Source of the DNA: Sipunculus nudus
Taxonomy: Eukaryota > Annelida > Sipuncula > Golfingiida > Sipunculidae
NCBI GenBank assembly: GCA_026874595.1
Contig: CM049316.1
Coordinates: forward strand, 42,111,695-42,175,694
DNA: 64,000 nt
Direction: 5' to 3'
Shown here one piece after another: positions 39,201 to 46,369 of the stretch. A model generated the notes under the pieces. It was not told the DNA's origin. It worked only from the letters and a program-made list of their open reading frames with translations, and did not search any database. Each line of letters begins with the position of its first letter. Within the stretch, counting starts at the first letter, position 1. The position numbers and the translations under genes were made by a program.

Positions 39201-42200
39201 AATAGACAATGTAGATACTTCCACTTATAACCATAAATGTTCAAGCCTACTTGTACATTTTCCTAATAAATTAGTGGTCTCATTTAAACATACAACAAAC
39301 ACCTGTATAAGTACTTAAATGGGCATACTAACTGACAGATCACTTCAACCAACAAGACTTCAACTACAGCATGATTAAACCATCAGAACAATTAACATAC
39401 ACTAGCACAAAAAAAAGCTGGTGAAATGCACTTGACATGCATACATACTAAAATACCTATGTTAATTGCAAATATGTCGCCTTTAGTTATATCCGTCCTG
39501 CTGTGTCATAAGGGTACACCCCCAAATGACAATGCTGCTGTTAGATAGACAAGTCAACCAATTCGGCTGTGATATGAGCGACAAACATTTCACATCCAAA
39601 TTGGCTCCCTTGTCTGTGAACTGGCCACACATTACAAAGCCAGATGATGTACGCCCATTTGCCTGAAAATAAGAAATCTGTCGTGCTCATCCACGATTTC
39701 CAATGTTGATAAAATTAATCACATACTTTCGTCAAAGCGGCTGTGATATGATCAGTTAACACATCACATCCACTTCAACTGAAGTATATGTTCAAGGTCT
39801 ATCCGGATGAATAGTCCAATTGCTGTAATTGCAGCTCCCATGCCCGTCAAAGTAGGCTGTGATATGAACGTATCAACACATCCCAACCTCCTTGACAGGT
39901 ACAAGAACCACATCACTGGAATGTCATTGGTTTTTGTAAATTCAGGATAATATTCTGAGCTGAATAGAAAGTAATACTTCTTAAAAACACTAATCAAAGG
40001 AACTATCAAAGTCAATGAGAACTTCTGTTAATCTCTGTAAATTACAGTCCCTGTTGTGTCTGTCTCAGTTTTGTCAAAGCGGGCTGTGATATGATCAGTC
40101 ATAAGCACGTCTCAGCCACTTTGCCACCACTGCTACAGAGGAATGTTTTAAAACTAGTACATGATATGAAACAAATTTTCTTTATCCCTTCATTATGGCA
40201 TAAACCCCAAGTTGTACTTATATTATTTAACAAACTACCCTCATATACCCACATACAACACCAAACAGCTGCATATCTGAACAAATAAGCAGGTATAAAA
40301 GTTTCAGAGCAGGCACTTATATTAAATTCTGATAGTTGAACATTAGGATGAAGCTATCAATTTTTGCAAAAAACTCCAATTTTAACCTTTTCCAATTTCA
40401 TATCCTCCCAACTGGATCAGTGTAACCAAACACTCAGTTGCTTTAAGATATATTAGTCTTATTTTTAGCCAGAACCAGAACAATTATCTCCACTTAACTG
40501 TTCAACATTATGCGGACCCTCGTCTTCTAGGATCCTTACAACATCTATGATCTATCTAATAACAGGACACACTGTACCTTTTAATTCAGACATATCAGAC
40601 CCCTACACACAGCCTACCATGAACTGGAATTCAGATTCGGGCTGCCGGATCCTAGTCCCAACAGGGATTGTTGCCCCAATCGGATGTCCAAACGTCACGG
40701 TATCACCCTCCTGAAGAATCACTGAACCTGCAAATGAACACAAGAAGAGTTGACGTTACGACTGGAAAATCAACCTCCCTTTTATGTACGAGAAACTGTT
40801 AAAAATTAAACATTTTCAGTAATACTAATATAAAGCTATCTTTGGATAGCAACTTAAGATATTGCTGAACAATAATAGTAAAGCTTTTACAAACACAAAA
40901 TGAACACGGCACGAAAACTACAGCACGTTTTACCTTGAATATTCTTTTTGCATAAAATATAATGAAACCAAATGCCTATGATCATACTACAGGATACATG
41001 GAACAAGTTGACAAAATCAACAGTGCAAATGCCACATACTTTACCCATATGCATCTCAATTCAACAGTTTTAAAGAACATCACATACATGCCTGAATCAT
41101 ATAAATCACCAAAATATACCTTGTATCTTCTCATCATTAAGGAAAATACCATTCATGCTATCATCAAACAGCCGGAGGCCCTTATCAGCAAGCTTGACAA
41201 TGCGTGCATGTTGCCTAGAGATCATCCCATGATACTTGGGGTTTCTGGAGCTTAGGACATAATCTGCTTGTTGTGGATTCCGACCGAGAATGGTTATAGG
41301 TTTACCTAGCCTAAAAAAACACAGAAACAAGAAATTCATGATAAATATAAAATAAATTCTCACATATATGATACTCCGCAAATGTAATAAAATAACCAAA
41401 TATTAGTTGGGGGCAAAAATACTTTCATGCCAACCCCATATTAATCACTGTCCTTTAGCACACCCACAAAGACAGAAAATACAAGTGACCATATCAGCCA
41501 TCAGCAAGTTTCAAACCTCAACCATCAGATATTGCCCTCACTGTAAATACTACATTTACAGACACTGTGTTCTCAATACAACTGAAGGGATTCATGTGAA
41601 TGCACAATTGACATTCAAAATGGTATGAAATAAATAATTTGCCATTATGGCAAGACAGCTGCAAAGCAAAGCAGAACACTAGAAACAACAGAATTAATCT
41701 TATTACTAGTTATGATCTTTATATTATTACTGAACAGTAAACAAAAAGGCCATTAACACAATTTCATATTAAGGATCAAGATGAAACCTGAACATGATAG
41801 TGATTTTAATTGCAGAAGGATCTGGAATGACTGCAAGAAAGCCACAAAAGTTGTTCCCAAACTACACACATGGTCACCCAATATTACCCGTATCCATTTA
41901 TCTCAATAAGAGTGCATATATTTCCATTAGACTTCCAGTGGTAATTCATAAACCCTGACAACAAATGTGACAGAAATCAATTTGCATTACAGTGAAACCC
42001 CTCATGAGTGGATAATCACGGGTTTGGACGATTTGTCCGTTATAGTGGGGTGTCAACCCCTGGAGGTCGCCCCTAATATTGGAGACCAAAGTATTGGCCT
42101 TTACCAACCATGAAACTGGTATTCTTTATCTAATATATCATCTTACATATATCATATGTGAATTAAATTTATTGGTACCAGTTATGTTTTATTAATTTTT

Positions 42201-44608
42201 TTTTATTTTGTTGTGAGGGTTTTAATATTAACTGGAACATTATCATCATTACTGGTGAAAATATTATTCTAACATTGACAAGACTTTCTAGTCTCAATGT
42301 TTATATCTCTAAAAATAATAAAATTTCTTAATTACTCATACTTATGTGATATTAAAAGAATCACTTATGGAATGAATTAATATCTTTTGAATAAAATCTT
42401 TCGGGATTGTAAGCAAATATGATAAGTAAATGCATGATATCATATATGTCTTATGACTAGTAGGTGTCACCATCTTCTGTGATGCAAATGTAACAGGATC
42501 GGGGATCAGTTGATATAGTTACAATGGAATGAAAAACCTTAAAAAAGTCTGTCCGATGGTCTTTTATCTAAAGCCCAGCCAAGCCCCAACCTGTGTGTAA
42601 CAGACATGTCATTAATCTCGCTCCTGGGCCTATGATGGAATTATGTGGCCTGAATTCAGAATGAATATGTAGCTTCACTGAAAGCACAATATGAATTCAG
42701 GCATTATGTGGGCACTGCTATTGAAAAAGGATACATAAATAAACGTTCCAGCTAAAAAATAAAGTAAATTCAGAAAAACTAGCTCTGGTATGTCTTATAG
42801 TCCTGGCAATATGACTAAATTACGCTAGTCAGATAAATTTATCTGCTGCCATTAAATTTGAATTTCATGACCCACATAACAATTAGCAATTGACCCCTCC
42901 CCCCCTGCACATTAACACTTCAAAACATGGATATAATAATAGGTATATTATTTAAATCAATGAGTGACAAAAATCATACATACTCGATAAACTGGTGCCC
43001 AGAAGCTTTACTTGCATTCACACCAATCCTCCTTAAATGAAAAGTTCCAGTGGCATCTTCTTCTCCAACCATTTTGGTTGAAATTCACCAACTTAACAAT
43101 CCCTCATCAAAATCAAATCCTCAATCAGTACTGTCAATGGTGCCTCTATGGTGCATGCAAGGGACATTTTTCTGGTTGTTTGAAACCTGTAGAAATAAAG
43201 AGACCAGCATTAACATTGGGTTGAACTGGAATATTCTAAAATCTAAACTGGACACACAATAAGTAAAGACTACATAATTAAGACAACTTAAATTATCAAA
43301 CATGCACTCCCCAGTCCAAGCACTTTCCACTAGCACATATATATACAAATTCAATACTGCAAGTAGCCACCGACGGTGACGCAACTGGTTTCAGGTTTCT
43401 GTTTCATCGCCGGCCCACCATAGGGCTAACTGGGGATTAACACAATACAATCTGTTACTCTTACAAAGGAAATTGTTTAAAAATGTTGCCTAATGTTTTA
43501 TAATGTTACCAATGCTCACATTATGTAGTATGTCAAAAGGCCTGTAATAAAAAATAACCATTCTGGAAAGCATGAAACACCTGTAACATCAACAACTGAT
43601 TTATTTGTCCAGATGGAATTGAAGCATTAACAGTCCGGCAGACATCTTGCATTCGGTGGCAGTCCTGTGTAATGTTTTAGGCCTGTGTGCTGTTGTTCAT
43701 AATTTATTTCCTCGGTGCAAAATAGTGATGTAATGTTTTTCAGTGGTCAAATATACAATACACATAGAAGTACTGAGCATTAAACAATTGATATATGTTA
43801 AATTTCGCAGTTGTGTATGGAGTGTTATAATCACAGTTAACTGCAAGGGCAATCTATGGACTCCACATTGTGTCAGTCAATAAAAAAGAGCAACTGAGGA
43901 GTCAATTCTTATGCCTAGTTATGGGCTATACTGCAAGGTCCCTATCCCGTATCCTACCATCTTGTGCAAACCCTTTAACACTAATATAGGATCCATTTAA
44001 ACGTGCTAATTAATTTTTCACTCTGTCGGACTACACAGCACCCTTTCGATTTGGGGTAAAGGCAATAACATGCAAATAACAAGGTACTTAACACAGTAAA
44101 ATTCAAAATACAAAACGAAGACCATGAAAGCTTAAGCAGAATGGACGCTGCCATGTGCCTTGTGTACGCACTTAGCAGTGTTCATGGGAACACTGGGTTT
44201 GTCGAGTCGTACCCCGCGAGTTTAGGGCTTGTTTTGGAAAATAGCCAGCCAATATATAAACTAACAATATAAACTAGGTTGTAATGCATTAAAACACTGC
44301 TACATGTGACTAAACTGTGCATACAGAAGGTTTACGCAGCCTGATTTCAAACAAACGCGCCTTTCTGGTCTGGCAATCAAAGATGGCGGGGTCAACAGGT
44401 CAGTGATGGAGAGCATCAACATTTTCCTCCACTGCTACTAACCAAAGACCGAGAAAGAAGCTACCATTTGAGTCTCTTCTTGAATATTGTAACCTGAAAT
44501 AAAATTTCTTATAAATATGGACCAAATGAATCGCGCCTTACCTGATGATCTTGCCCCCTGAAATGTCTTCCGCAAACTGATGTGCTCTCCGAGTCTGCCT
44601 CCTTTCAT
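9080..44608 (-). CDS. Large FHA-domain acidic nuclear protein, TCF19-like N-terminus (gene-level span)
   Basis: Exons in order of transcription: 44608-44542, 41310-41120, 40727-40618, 39031-38990, 20377-20290, possibly 18800-18766, 16080-15663, 15212-10191 and 9291-9080. Phases agree at every junction except two: exon 1 to 2, which needs one extra base, and 20290 to 16080, which needs an intervening exon of length 2 modulo 3. The product would be about 2,050 residues: an FHA phosphothreonine-binding domain at the N-terminus, then about 1,900 residues of Ser/Asp/Glu-rich disorder with basic nuclear localisation signals near the C-terminus. The FHA block ends SEFQFM, which resembles the corresponding SEF-FM stretch of TCF19. 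No PHD finger is visible here, although TCF19 has one, so orthology is not claimed; MDC1 and Ki-67 also pair FHA with long acidic tails but their FHA sequences look less similar. The gene could extend left of 9080 by splicing. Confidence 0.8.
9292..10190 (-). other. FHA gene intron between the acidic exon and the last visible exon
   Basis: 899 bp. Donor ACAG|GTATGT at 10190, acceptor TTTGTAG at 9292, phase 1. No other feature is recognised. Confidence 0.75.
10191..15212 (-). CDS. FHA gene, giant 5,022-nt acidic exon
   Basis: Acceptor TTTGCAG at 15213-15219 and donor ACAG|GTATGT at 10190; length 2+1673x3+1, phase 1 at both ends. The Met codon at 15237 lies in the intron and is not the start. 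The 1,674 residues are highly acidic and Ser/Thr-rich with little predicted order. Landmarks: a D/E tract with an internal IDNEDD duplication encoded near 13250-13310; CK2-like SDDEDE and SSDEED sites; an odd Tyr/Cys segment YECEYDCEYDYYGRRGRR near 10980-11050; basic clusters KRKFED, VKRVK, KRKRTS and RTRKRGKPSG near 10370-10530; and, just after, PLVIDDDDDD near 10315-10345, which fits a SUMO-interacting motif followed by acidic residues. Features are those of a chromatin or nuclear scaffold protein; function is inferred. Confidence 0.88.
15213..15662 (-). other. GC-AG intron of the FHA gene
   Basis: 450 bp. The donor reads GAAG|GCAAGT, the typical context of the minor GC donor class; the acceptor is TTTGCAG. 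Phase 1 on both sides gives an uninterrupted join. A short TA run lies near 15313-15332. Confidence 0.75.
15663..16080 (-). CDS. FHA gene, exon upstream of the giant exon
   Basis: 418 nt beginning after TTTCTTTAG in phase 0 (QSTSHVSVGTSPGRPEPEED...) and ending phase 1 at a GC donor. It encodes 139 residues rich in Ser, Asp, Glu and Gln (SGYHSDRSVNDDRDTSSG, APPPGLAPGS) and continues the disordered acidic region. A CAG at the start allows an alternative acceptor three bases downstream, adding or dropping one Gln. Confidence 0.82.
16081..18765. other. FHA gene intron with dispersed repeats
   Basis: Contains a C run near 16332-16347 and the hAT-like MITE at 16869-17325. The remainder shows no coding signal. 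Confidence 0.55.
16869..17325. mobile_element. hAT-like MITE
   Basis: Inverted termini CAGGGTTCCTGCACC... and ...CCACAGGAACCCTG, with AAGACC/AAGGCCTTAAAA words inside. It is flanked by AATTT on both sides; only five bases match of the eight expected for hAT. 457 bp, no ORF. Confidence 0.7.
18766..18800 (-). CDS. Candidate small exon of the FHA gene
   Basis: Ends at a good donor CAAAG|GTAATA. An acceptor at GGTCCAG gives 35 nt, exactly the length class needed to join the phase-1 end at 20290 to the phase-0 start at 16080 (HLSPTCTSVPK). The polypyrimidine tract is poor. A longer version from 18831 (66 nt) stays open but breaks phase. Could equally be fortuitous. Confidence 0.3.
19155..19403 (-). 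mobile_element. tRNA-derived SINE
   Basis: Read on the minus strand it starts GGCCTGGACAGCTGAGTGG (A-box-like), has a perfect B box GGTTCGATCCC about 45 bases on (19339-19350), then a body with CTCCGGGTACTCCGGTTTCC and a tail of TTTATG-like repeats near 19155-19180. It sits inside a GGCGCC-type repeat in the FHA gene intron. The body domain is a recurrent metazoan SINE motif, but I cannot name the family. Confidence 0.8.
19404..20230. repeat. Diverged GGCGCC-family repeat units in an intron
   Basis: Five to six units of about 150 bp recur with CATGCAAAATTTCAGGC...ATATRTTAAACCACTCCTGAGAT words and decayed GGTGGTGCCA cores. The same family lies on the left of the SINE (18990-19150). No gene. 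Confidence 0.6.
20290..20377 (-). CDS. FHA gene, internal exon
   Basis: 88 nt after an excellent polypyrimidine tract (CTCTTTTTTTTTCAG). It encodes ITQAGSKQPIQSVSLVCGTQ and nine more residues, ending CAA G|GTTTGT in phase 1. Ser/Gln-rich linker, no domain. Joining in from 38990 is phase 0. Joining out directly to 16080 is out of phase, so an exon between them is required, or this exon is alternative (38990 to 16080 is also in frame). Confidence 0.7.
25545..25850. repeat. Short tandem repeat, about 38-bp units
   Basis: Iterates GCACTGAGTGAACTCTTGACCTG with CTGGCTG linkers at least five times with divergence, interrupted by CACATGTCACCCATGAGGTG-type repeats near 25690-25760. Confidence 0.6.
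26310..28560. repeat. Diverged tandem repeat block, units of several hundred bp, with GGCGCC cores
   Basis: Blocks beginning GGTGGCGCCACCAATACCT at 26756 and 28087 are followed by the same order of words (GGCATAAAATTTG, TAGTATGCTTTTTTGGACAG, AACTTGAGAGAGAT, CCTATAAAATCTAAGAAAATGCA). Further copies lacking the core lie near 26330 and 27540-28010. Noncoding. Confidence 0.7.
30420..30775. repeat. Three diverged tandem units of about 130 bp
   Basis: Each has CAGCTGTTTATA, GTGTGAAAGCAC, ACAACTCAT and GTCATATCAAAGGATAT in the same order. No ORF. Confidence 0.6.
31869..33094. mobile_element. pogo/Tigger-like DNA transposon, non-autonomous
   Basis: 1,226 bp flanked by TA on both sides. Termini: CAGTGGAACCCCACAATTAC at the left and GCAAGGCGGGGTTCCACTG at the right, an inverted repeat with subterminal repeats of TGGTCGTAAT/TGGTCGCA. 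CAGTG termini and a TA duplication are typical of Tc1/mariner pogo elements. Confidence 0.85.
32176..32367 (-). pseudogene. N-terminal fragment of a pogo/CENP-B-like transposase
   Basis: 63 codons from Met, MPLKELSLKDKVAFIKA then YIIKRKAKYM, matching the N-terminal CENP-B-type helix-turn-helix of Tigger/pogo transposases (pattern L-L-KV-I...ILKRK). It lies within the pogo-like element; no DDE catalytic part is present. A remnant only. Confidence 0.6.
33734..36372. repeat. Dispersed repeat family R, long copy
   Basis: Opens with ACAAGGGACCTATGGGTCAC and GCTCAGCTGA, closes with TATAGCTCAGATGACTT...AGCTGAGCTAAAAATC after a GGAC-repeat (36280-36310). Contains a segment at about 33800-34520 shared, inverted, with the foldback element interior, and a tandem duplication of about 660 bp (34940-35600, 35600-36370). 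No protein-coding content. Confidence 0.7.
36400..36705. repeat. TAGCTCAGCTGA-ended repeat, related to 50056-50545 and 52245-53590
   Basis: Contains GCGCCACC, CATAGCTCGG, TTTCCAAGGAGAT, GGACCAGCAGTTATGATTTGTGCCCTG and ends TTATAGTCAGCTGAG. Inverted relatives occur at 50-53 kb. Confidence 0.6.
37200..37640. repeat. GGCGCC-family repeat fragments
   Basis: Decayed cores GGTGGCCCCACC (about 37254) and GGTGGTGCCACC (about 37482), with AGATATGTCAAACTACTCAT words. Confidence 0.55.
38519..38592 (-). ncRNA. mir-2: miR-2 family precursor hairpin (unit 5)
   Basis: The minus strand folds into a stem of about 30 bp with a short loop (GATTAAAAT region). The 3' arm begins TATCACAGCCATTTTTGG at 38548, with the miR-2/miR-13 seed ATCACAG. 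The 5' arm CTACCCTAGAGGCCAAG...GATGTG pairs with it. It lies in the intron downstream of the 42-nt exon, about 1 kb from the other four units and on the same strand. Confidence 0.85.
38990..39031 (-). CDS. FHA gene, 42-nt exon
   Basis: Acceptor TTTTCTTTTCAG and donor AAGAAG|GTAAGG, both strong; phase 0 at both ends. Encodes LERCTCVAQQQHKK, directly after the FHA domain. It separates miR-2 unit 5 from units 1-4. Confidence 0.75.
39496..39545 (-). ncRNA. Possible extra hairpin next to the miR-2 cluster
   Basis: On the minus strand GCATTGTCATTTGGGG pairs imperfectly with CCCTTATGACACAGC around a short loop. The 3' arm TTATGACACAGC loosely recalls miR-2 but the seed differs. The stem is shorter and weaker than its neighbours; it may be a decayed miR-2 copy or chance. 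Confidence 0.3.
39547..39615 (-). ncRNA. mir-2: miR-2 family precursor hairpin (unit 4)
   Basis: The 3' arm starts TATCACAGCCGAATTGG at 39574. The 5' arm AGACAAGGGAGCCAATTTGG...GAAATG pairs along about 30 positions with few mismatches. Outer stem bases differ from the other units on both arms together, so pairing is kept while sequence changes. Confidence 0.9.
39721..39789 (-). ncRNA. mir-2: miR-2 family precursor hairpin (unit 3)
   Basis: The 3' arm starts TATCACAGCCGCTTTGACG at 39748. The 5' arm CATATACTTCAGTTGAAGTG...GATGTG pairs over about 31 positions; the loop is about 9 nt (TTAACTGAT). Confidence 0.92.
39840..39903 (-). ncRNA. mir-2: miR-2 family precursor hairpin (unit 2)
   Basis: The 3' arm starts TATCACAGCCTACTTTGACG at 39864; the 5' arm CTGTCAAGGAGGTTGGGATGTG pairs with it around a loop of about 10 nt. 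Confidence 0.9.
40063..40128 (-). ncRNA. mir-2: miR-2 family precursor hairpin (unit 1)
   Basis: The 3' arm starts TATCACAGCCCGCTTTGAC at 40091; the 5' arm GCAAAGTGGCTGAGACGTG pairs with it. This is the first unit in transcription order. All five units keep TATCACAGCC exactly. No miR-71 sequence, often upstream of miR-2 in invertebrates, was found nearby. Confidence 0.92.
40618..40727 (-). CDS. FHA gene, exon with the end of the FHA domain
   Basis: 110 nt, acceptor CATTTGCAG, donor TTCATG|GTAGGC, phase 1 in and 0 out. Encodes GSVILQEGDTVTFGHPIG and RIRQPESEFQFM, the last strands of the FHA fold (the E-GD-V-FG pattern) and the SEF-FM end that resembles TCF19. Confidence 0.88.
41120..41310 (-). 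CDS. FHA gene, exon with the FHA core
   Basis: 191 nt, acceptor TGTTTTTTTAG, donor CAAG|GTATAT, phase 2 in and 1 out. Encodes LGKPITILGRNPQQADYVL, then YHGMISRQHARIVK and FDDSMNGIFLNDEKIQ. The conserved FHA residues are all present: Gly-Arg of LGRN, Ser-x-x-His of SRQH and Asn-Gly of MNGIFLN, the phosphothreonine-binding set. The open frame extends upstream into the intron; its upstream Met is not the start. Confidence 0.9.
41311..44541. other. First coding intron of the FHA gene
   Basis: 3.2 kb. Contains the start of a CAGTGAAACCCC-type transposon end at about 41992 without a recognised partner, and the repeat copy at 43365-43930. An AAGATGGCGG motif, YY1-like, sits at about 44378. No other exon is recognised. 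Confidence 0.5.
43365..43930. repeat. Dispersed repeat S, copy 1
   Basis: Shares ordered blocks with 51615-52215: GACGCAAC, CATCGCCGGCCCACCA, TTATTTGTCCA, GTGGTCAAATAT and TTGTGTATGGAGTGTTATAATCA. About 600 bp, no ORF. Confidence 0.7.
44542..44608 (-). CDS. FHA gene, first coding exon (apparent one-base deficit)
   Basis: ATG at 44608, donor ATCATCAG|GTAAGG at 44541. As read, it encodes MKGGRLGEHISLRKTFQ and then runs out of phase (phase 1) with the FHA core exon, which needs phase 2. Only the other frame over the last 20 bases reads GGKIIR, which joins perfectly to LGKPITILGRN. That frame has no ATG downstream of a TAA. One extra G in the five-G run at about 44554-44558 would reconcile both halves. 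An assembly or homopolymer error is the simplest reading. Confidence 0.65.
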
Positions 44609-44615
44609 TCTCACA

Positions 44616-44624
44616 TTTCGCGCC
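44616..44624. promoter_or_regulatory. E2F-type site
   Basis: TTTCGCGCC, matching the E2F consensus TTTSGCGC, immediately upstream of the first coding exon of the FHA gene. Confidence 0.7.
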
Positions 44625-44632
44625 AGCTCGAA

Positions 44633-44642
44633 TCTCGCGAGA
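44633..44642. promoter_or_regulatory. TCTCGCGAGA palindrome (BANP-type element)
   Basis: A perfect 10-bp TCTCGCGAGA lies between the two E2F-type sites. In vertebrates this element is bound by BANP at CpG-island promoters. Confidence 0.75.
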
Positions 44643-44648
44643 TTATGA

Positions 44649-44660
44649 TTTGGCGCGAAA
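44649..44660. promoter_or_regulatory. E2F-type site, palindromic
   Basis: TTTGGCGCGAAA, a full dyad E2F consensus. With the site at 44616 it suggests G1/S-linked expression of the FHA gene, as is known for TCF19. Confidence 0.75.
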
Positions 44661-44889
44661 TATTTGGATTTATTTCAGGATCAGCACAGTGGCGCCATCT
44701 GATCCTGCAGTTACCCCTTTTCCCCTTACCCGTTTTTATCAAATCGTTTGGGTGTCGCGGGTCTGAATGTATGCTTTTATTAACTGTAACATCTACCCTC
44801 TGTTGATAAGTCATTAAATTTTCGACATTTTTACACTACTACTATGATATAGGCCTATCAATAGCAATATGAAGACGAAAATTATGAAG

Positions 44890-44940
<51 letters not shown>

Positions 44941-45733
44941 AATATATTTATATATAATCGGGTTATTAAACCACGCGTTATTATAATAATCATAATGATA
45001 TTAATTAGTTATTATTATTATAGATCTTAAGCACAAACATGTTAAGAAAATGTGTTTTCCTTAATTTAAAAAGAATTTGAAAACATTAATATGTATAATT
45101 TTCTTAAACATTCTAACAAATTTTAAAAAGATGTTCTATGAAAAATTTTAAATTGTTTCACCCTAGCTGTTACAATTTGTCAGATTAAAAAAAAAATTAA
45201 TGTTATATATTAAACAAATTTTAATATTAATACATTGTCTTATAACATAGGCCTACAAGAATATGTTATTACAATATTTATTTCACAAAAACATAAATTT
45301 TACAGAGCTGCAATTCAAAATCAGTGTTTCTAAAGACAAATGTTATAATTTATAAAAATGCGATTTAACTTAACATTACTAAATTTTTTAAAAATCTATT
45401 AATTTTTTAAACGTTTCTGTATTTTTTATCCATGACGTGTTTTCTTATTTTTTATTGATTTTTTATATATATTTTTTTAATTTCATTTGTTCAAAACATA
45501 TATGCAGTCTATTGAAAATGCTCTAAAAATGTTTTGTTGTAGTTTCGAAAACGTGACATGTTTGTTAATTTATTCTTACCAAACATATGCTGTGTCGTAG
45601 GTAAATGTTTCATGAAACATTTGAAGGGTCAACAAATATTTAATCTTACGGATTATTTATTGATAAGGTCACTAAATACAATTGAAGGTTATTTGTACAA
45701 TTCAACAAAAGGGAATGTTTCGTTTATAATCTA

Positions 45734-45815
<82 letters not shown>

Positions 45816-46228
45816 AATTCAGTCATTTGCATGCCCTATACAGGCAAAACTACGAATAATTATATATGCCTACATCTCATTCATAACATGCATATAAGCG
45901 TTATATTCATCTCCAAAGTATTAATTAAAAAATAATCTTTGATTGCGATTTGATATATGGTTTACTAAACTATCGCAAGAGGGCGACACAGGTAAATCAG
46001 ACGGATGTCGAGCCCAGTTCAGTGGCCGTGAGCATGATACAGCAGATTCACAGAGCTGTTGTAAAATCAAAATTGTTGACAAACTCAAATTTCCAGTTGG
46101 CTGCGACACTGATTTTCTGCTCATCAACTTTAGCTAAGCAACACAAGACAACCAGACGGAGCACTGAGCAGTGCTTGAGACCCCCTGTGTGGCCTCCCTT
46201 GCTTGAATTTGCGGGTTTTGGACATAAG
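44661..46228. other. Intergenic region between divergent FHA and SRXN1 genes
   Basis: About 1.6 kb, very AT-rich, with TA microsatellites at 44893-44936 and 45734-45813. Upstream of SRXN1 (45943-46228) the composition becomes balanced, consistent with a promoter and 5' UTR; open frames there are not credible. Confidence 0.55.
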
Positions 46229-46369
46229 ATGGCGACACTGGGCGGAGACCAGACAGTTCACGCCGCTCACATCACGGAGGTCCACGAGGTCCCAATGCGG
46301 GTGATCATAAGACCCATACCGTCAGTACTTGACGAGAAGAAGGTCCAGTCACTCATGGACACCATCAAG
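46229..46369 (+). CDS. SRXN1: SRXN1 exon 1
   Basis: 47 codons from ATG to donor ATCAAG|GTACAC. Covers the N-terminus through SLMDTIK. The ATG is embedded in a YY1-like AAGATGGCG motif. Confidence 0.95.

Noticed and set aside
41992-42115. A complete pogo-like transposon starting at CAGTGAAACCCC
   Set aside because: The matching inverted end was not found within a few kilobases, so only a possible solo end is noted.
40129-44541. Search for miR-71 upstream of the miR-2 units
   Set aside because: No sequence resembling the miR-71 mature form or its complement was seen by eye here; it may lie elsewhere.
45950-46228. Upstream extension of SRXN1 in the same frame
   Set aside because: The long frame extends upstream of the conserved start but those residues have no sulfiredoxin character; ATG at 46229 gives the expected family length.
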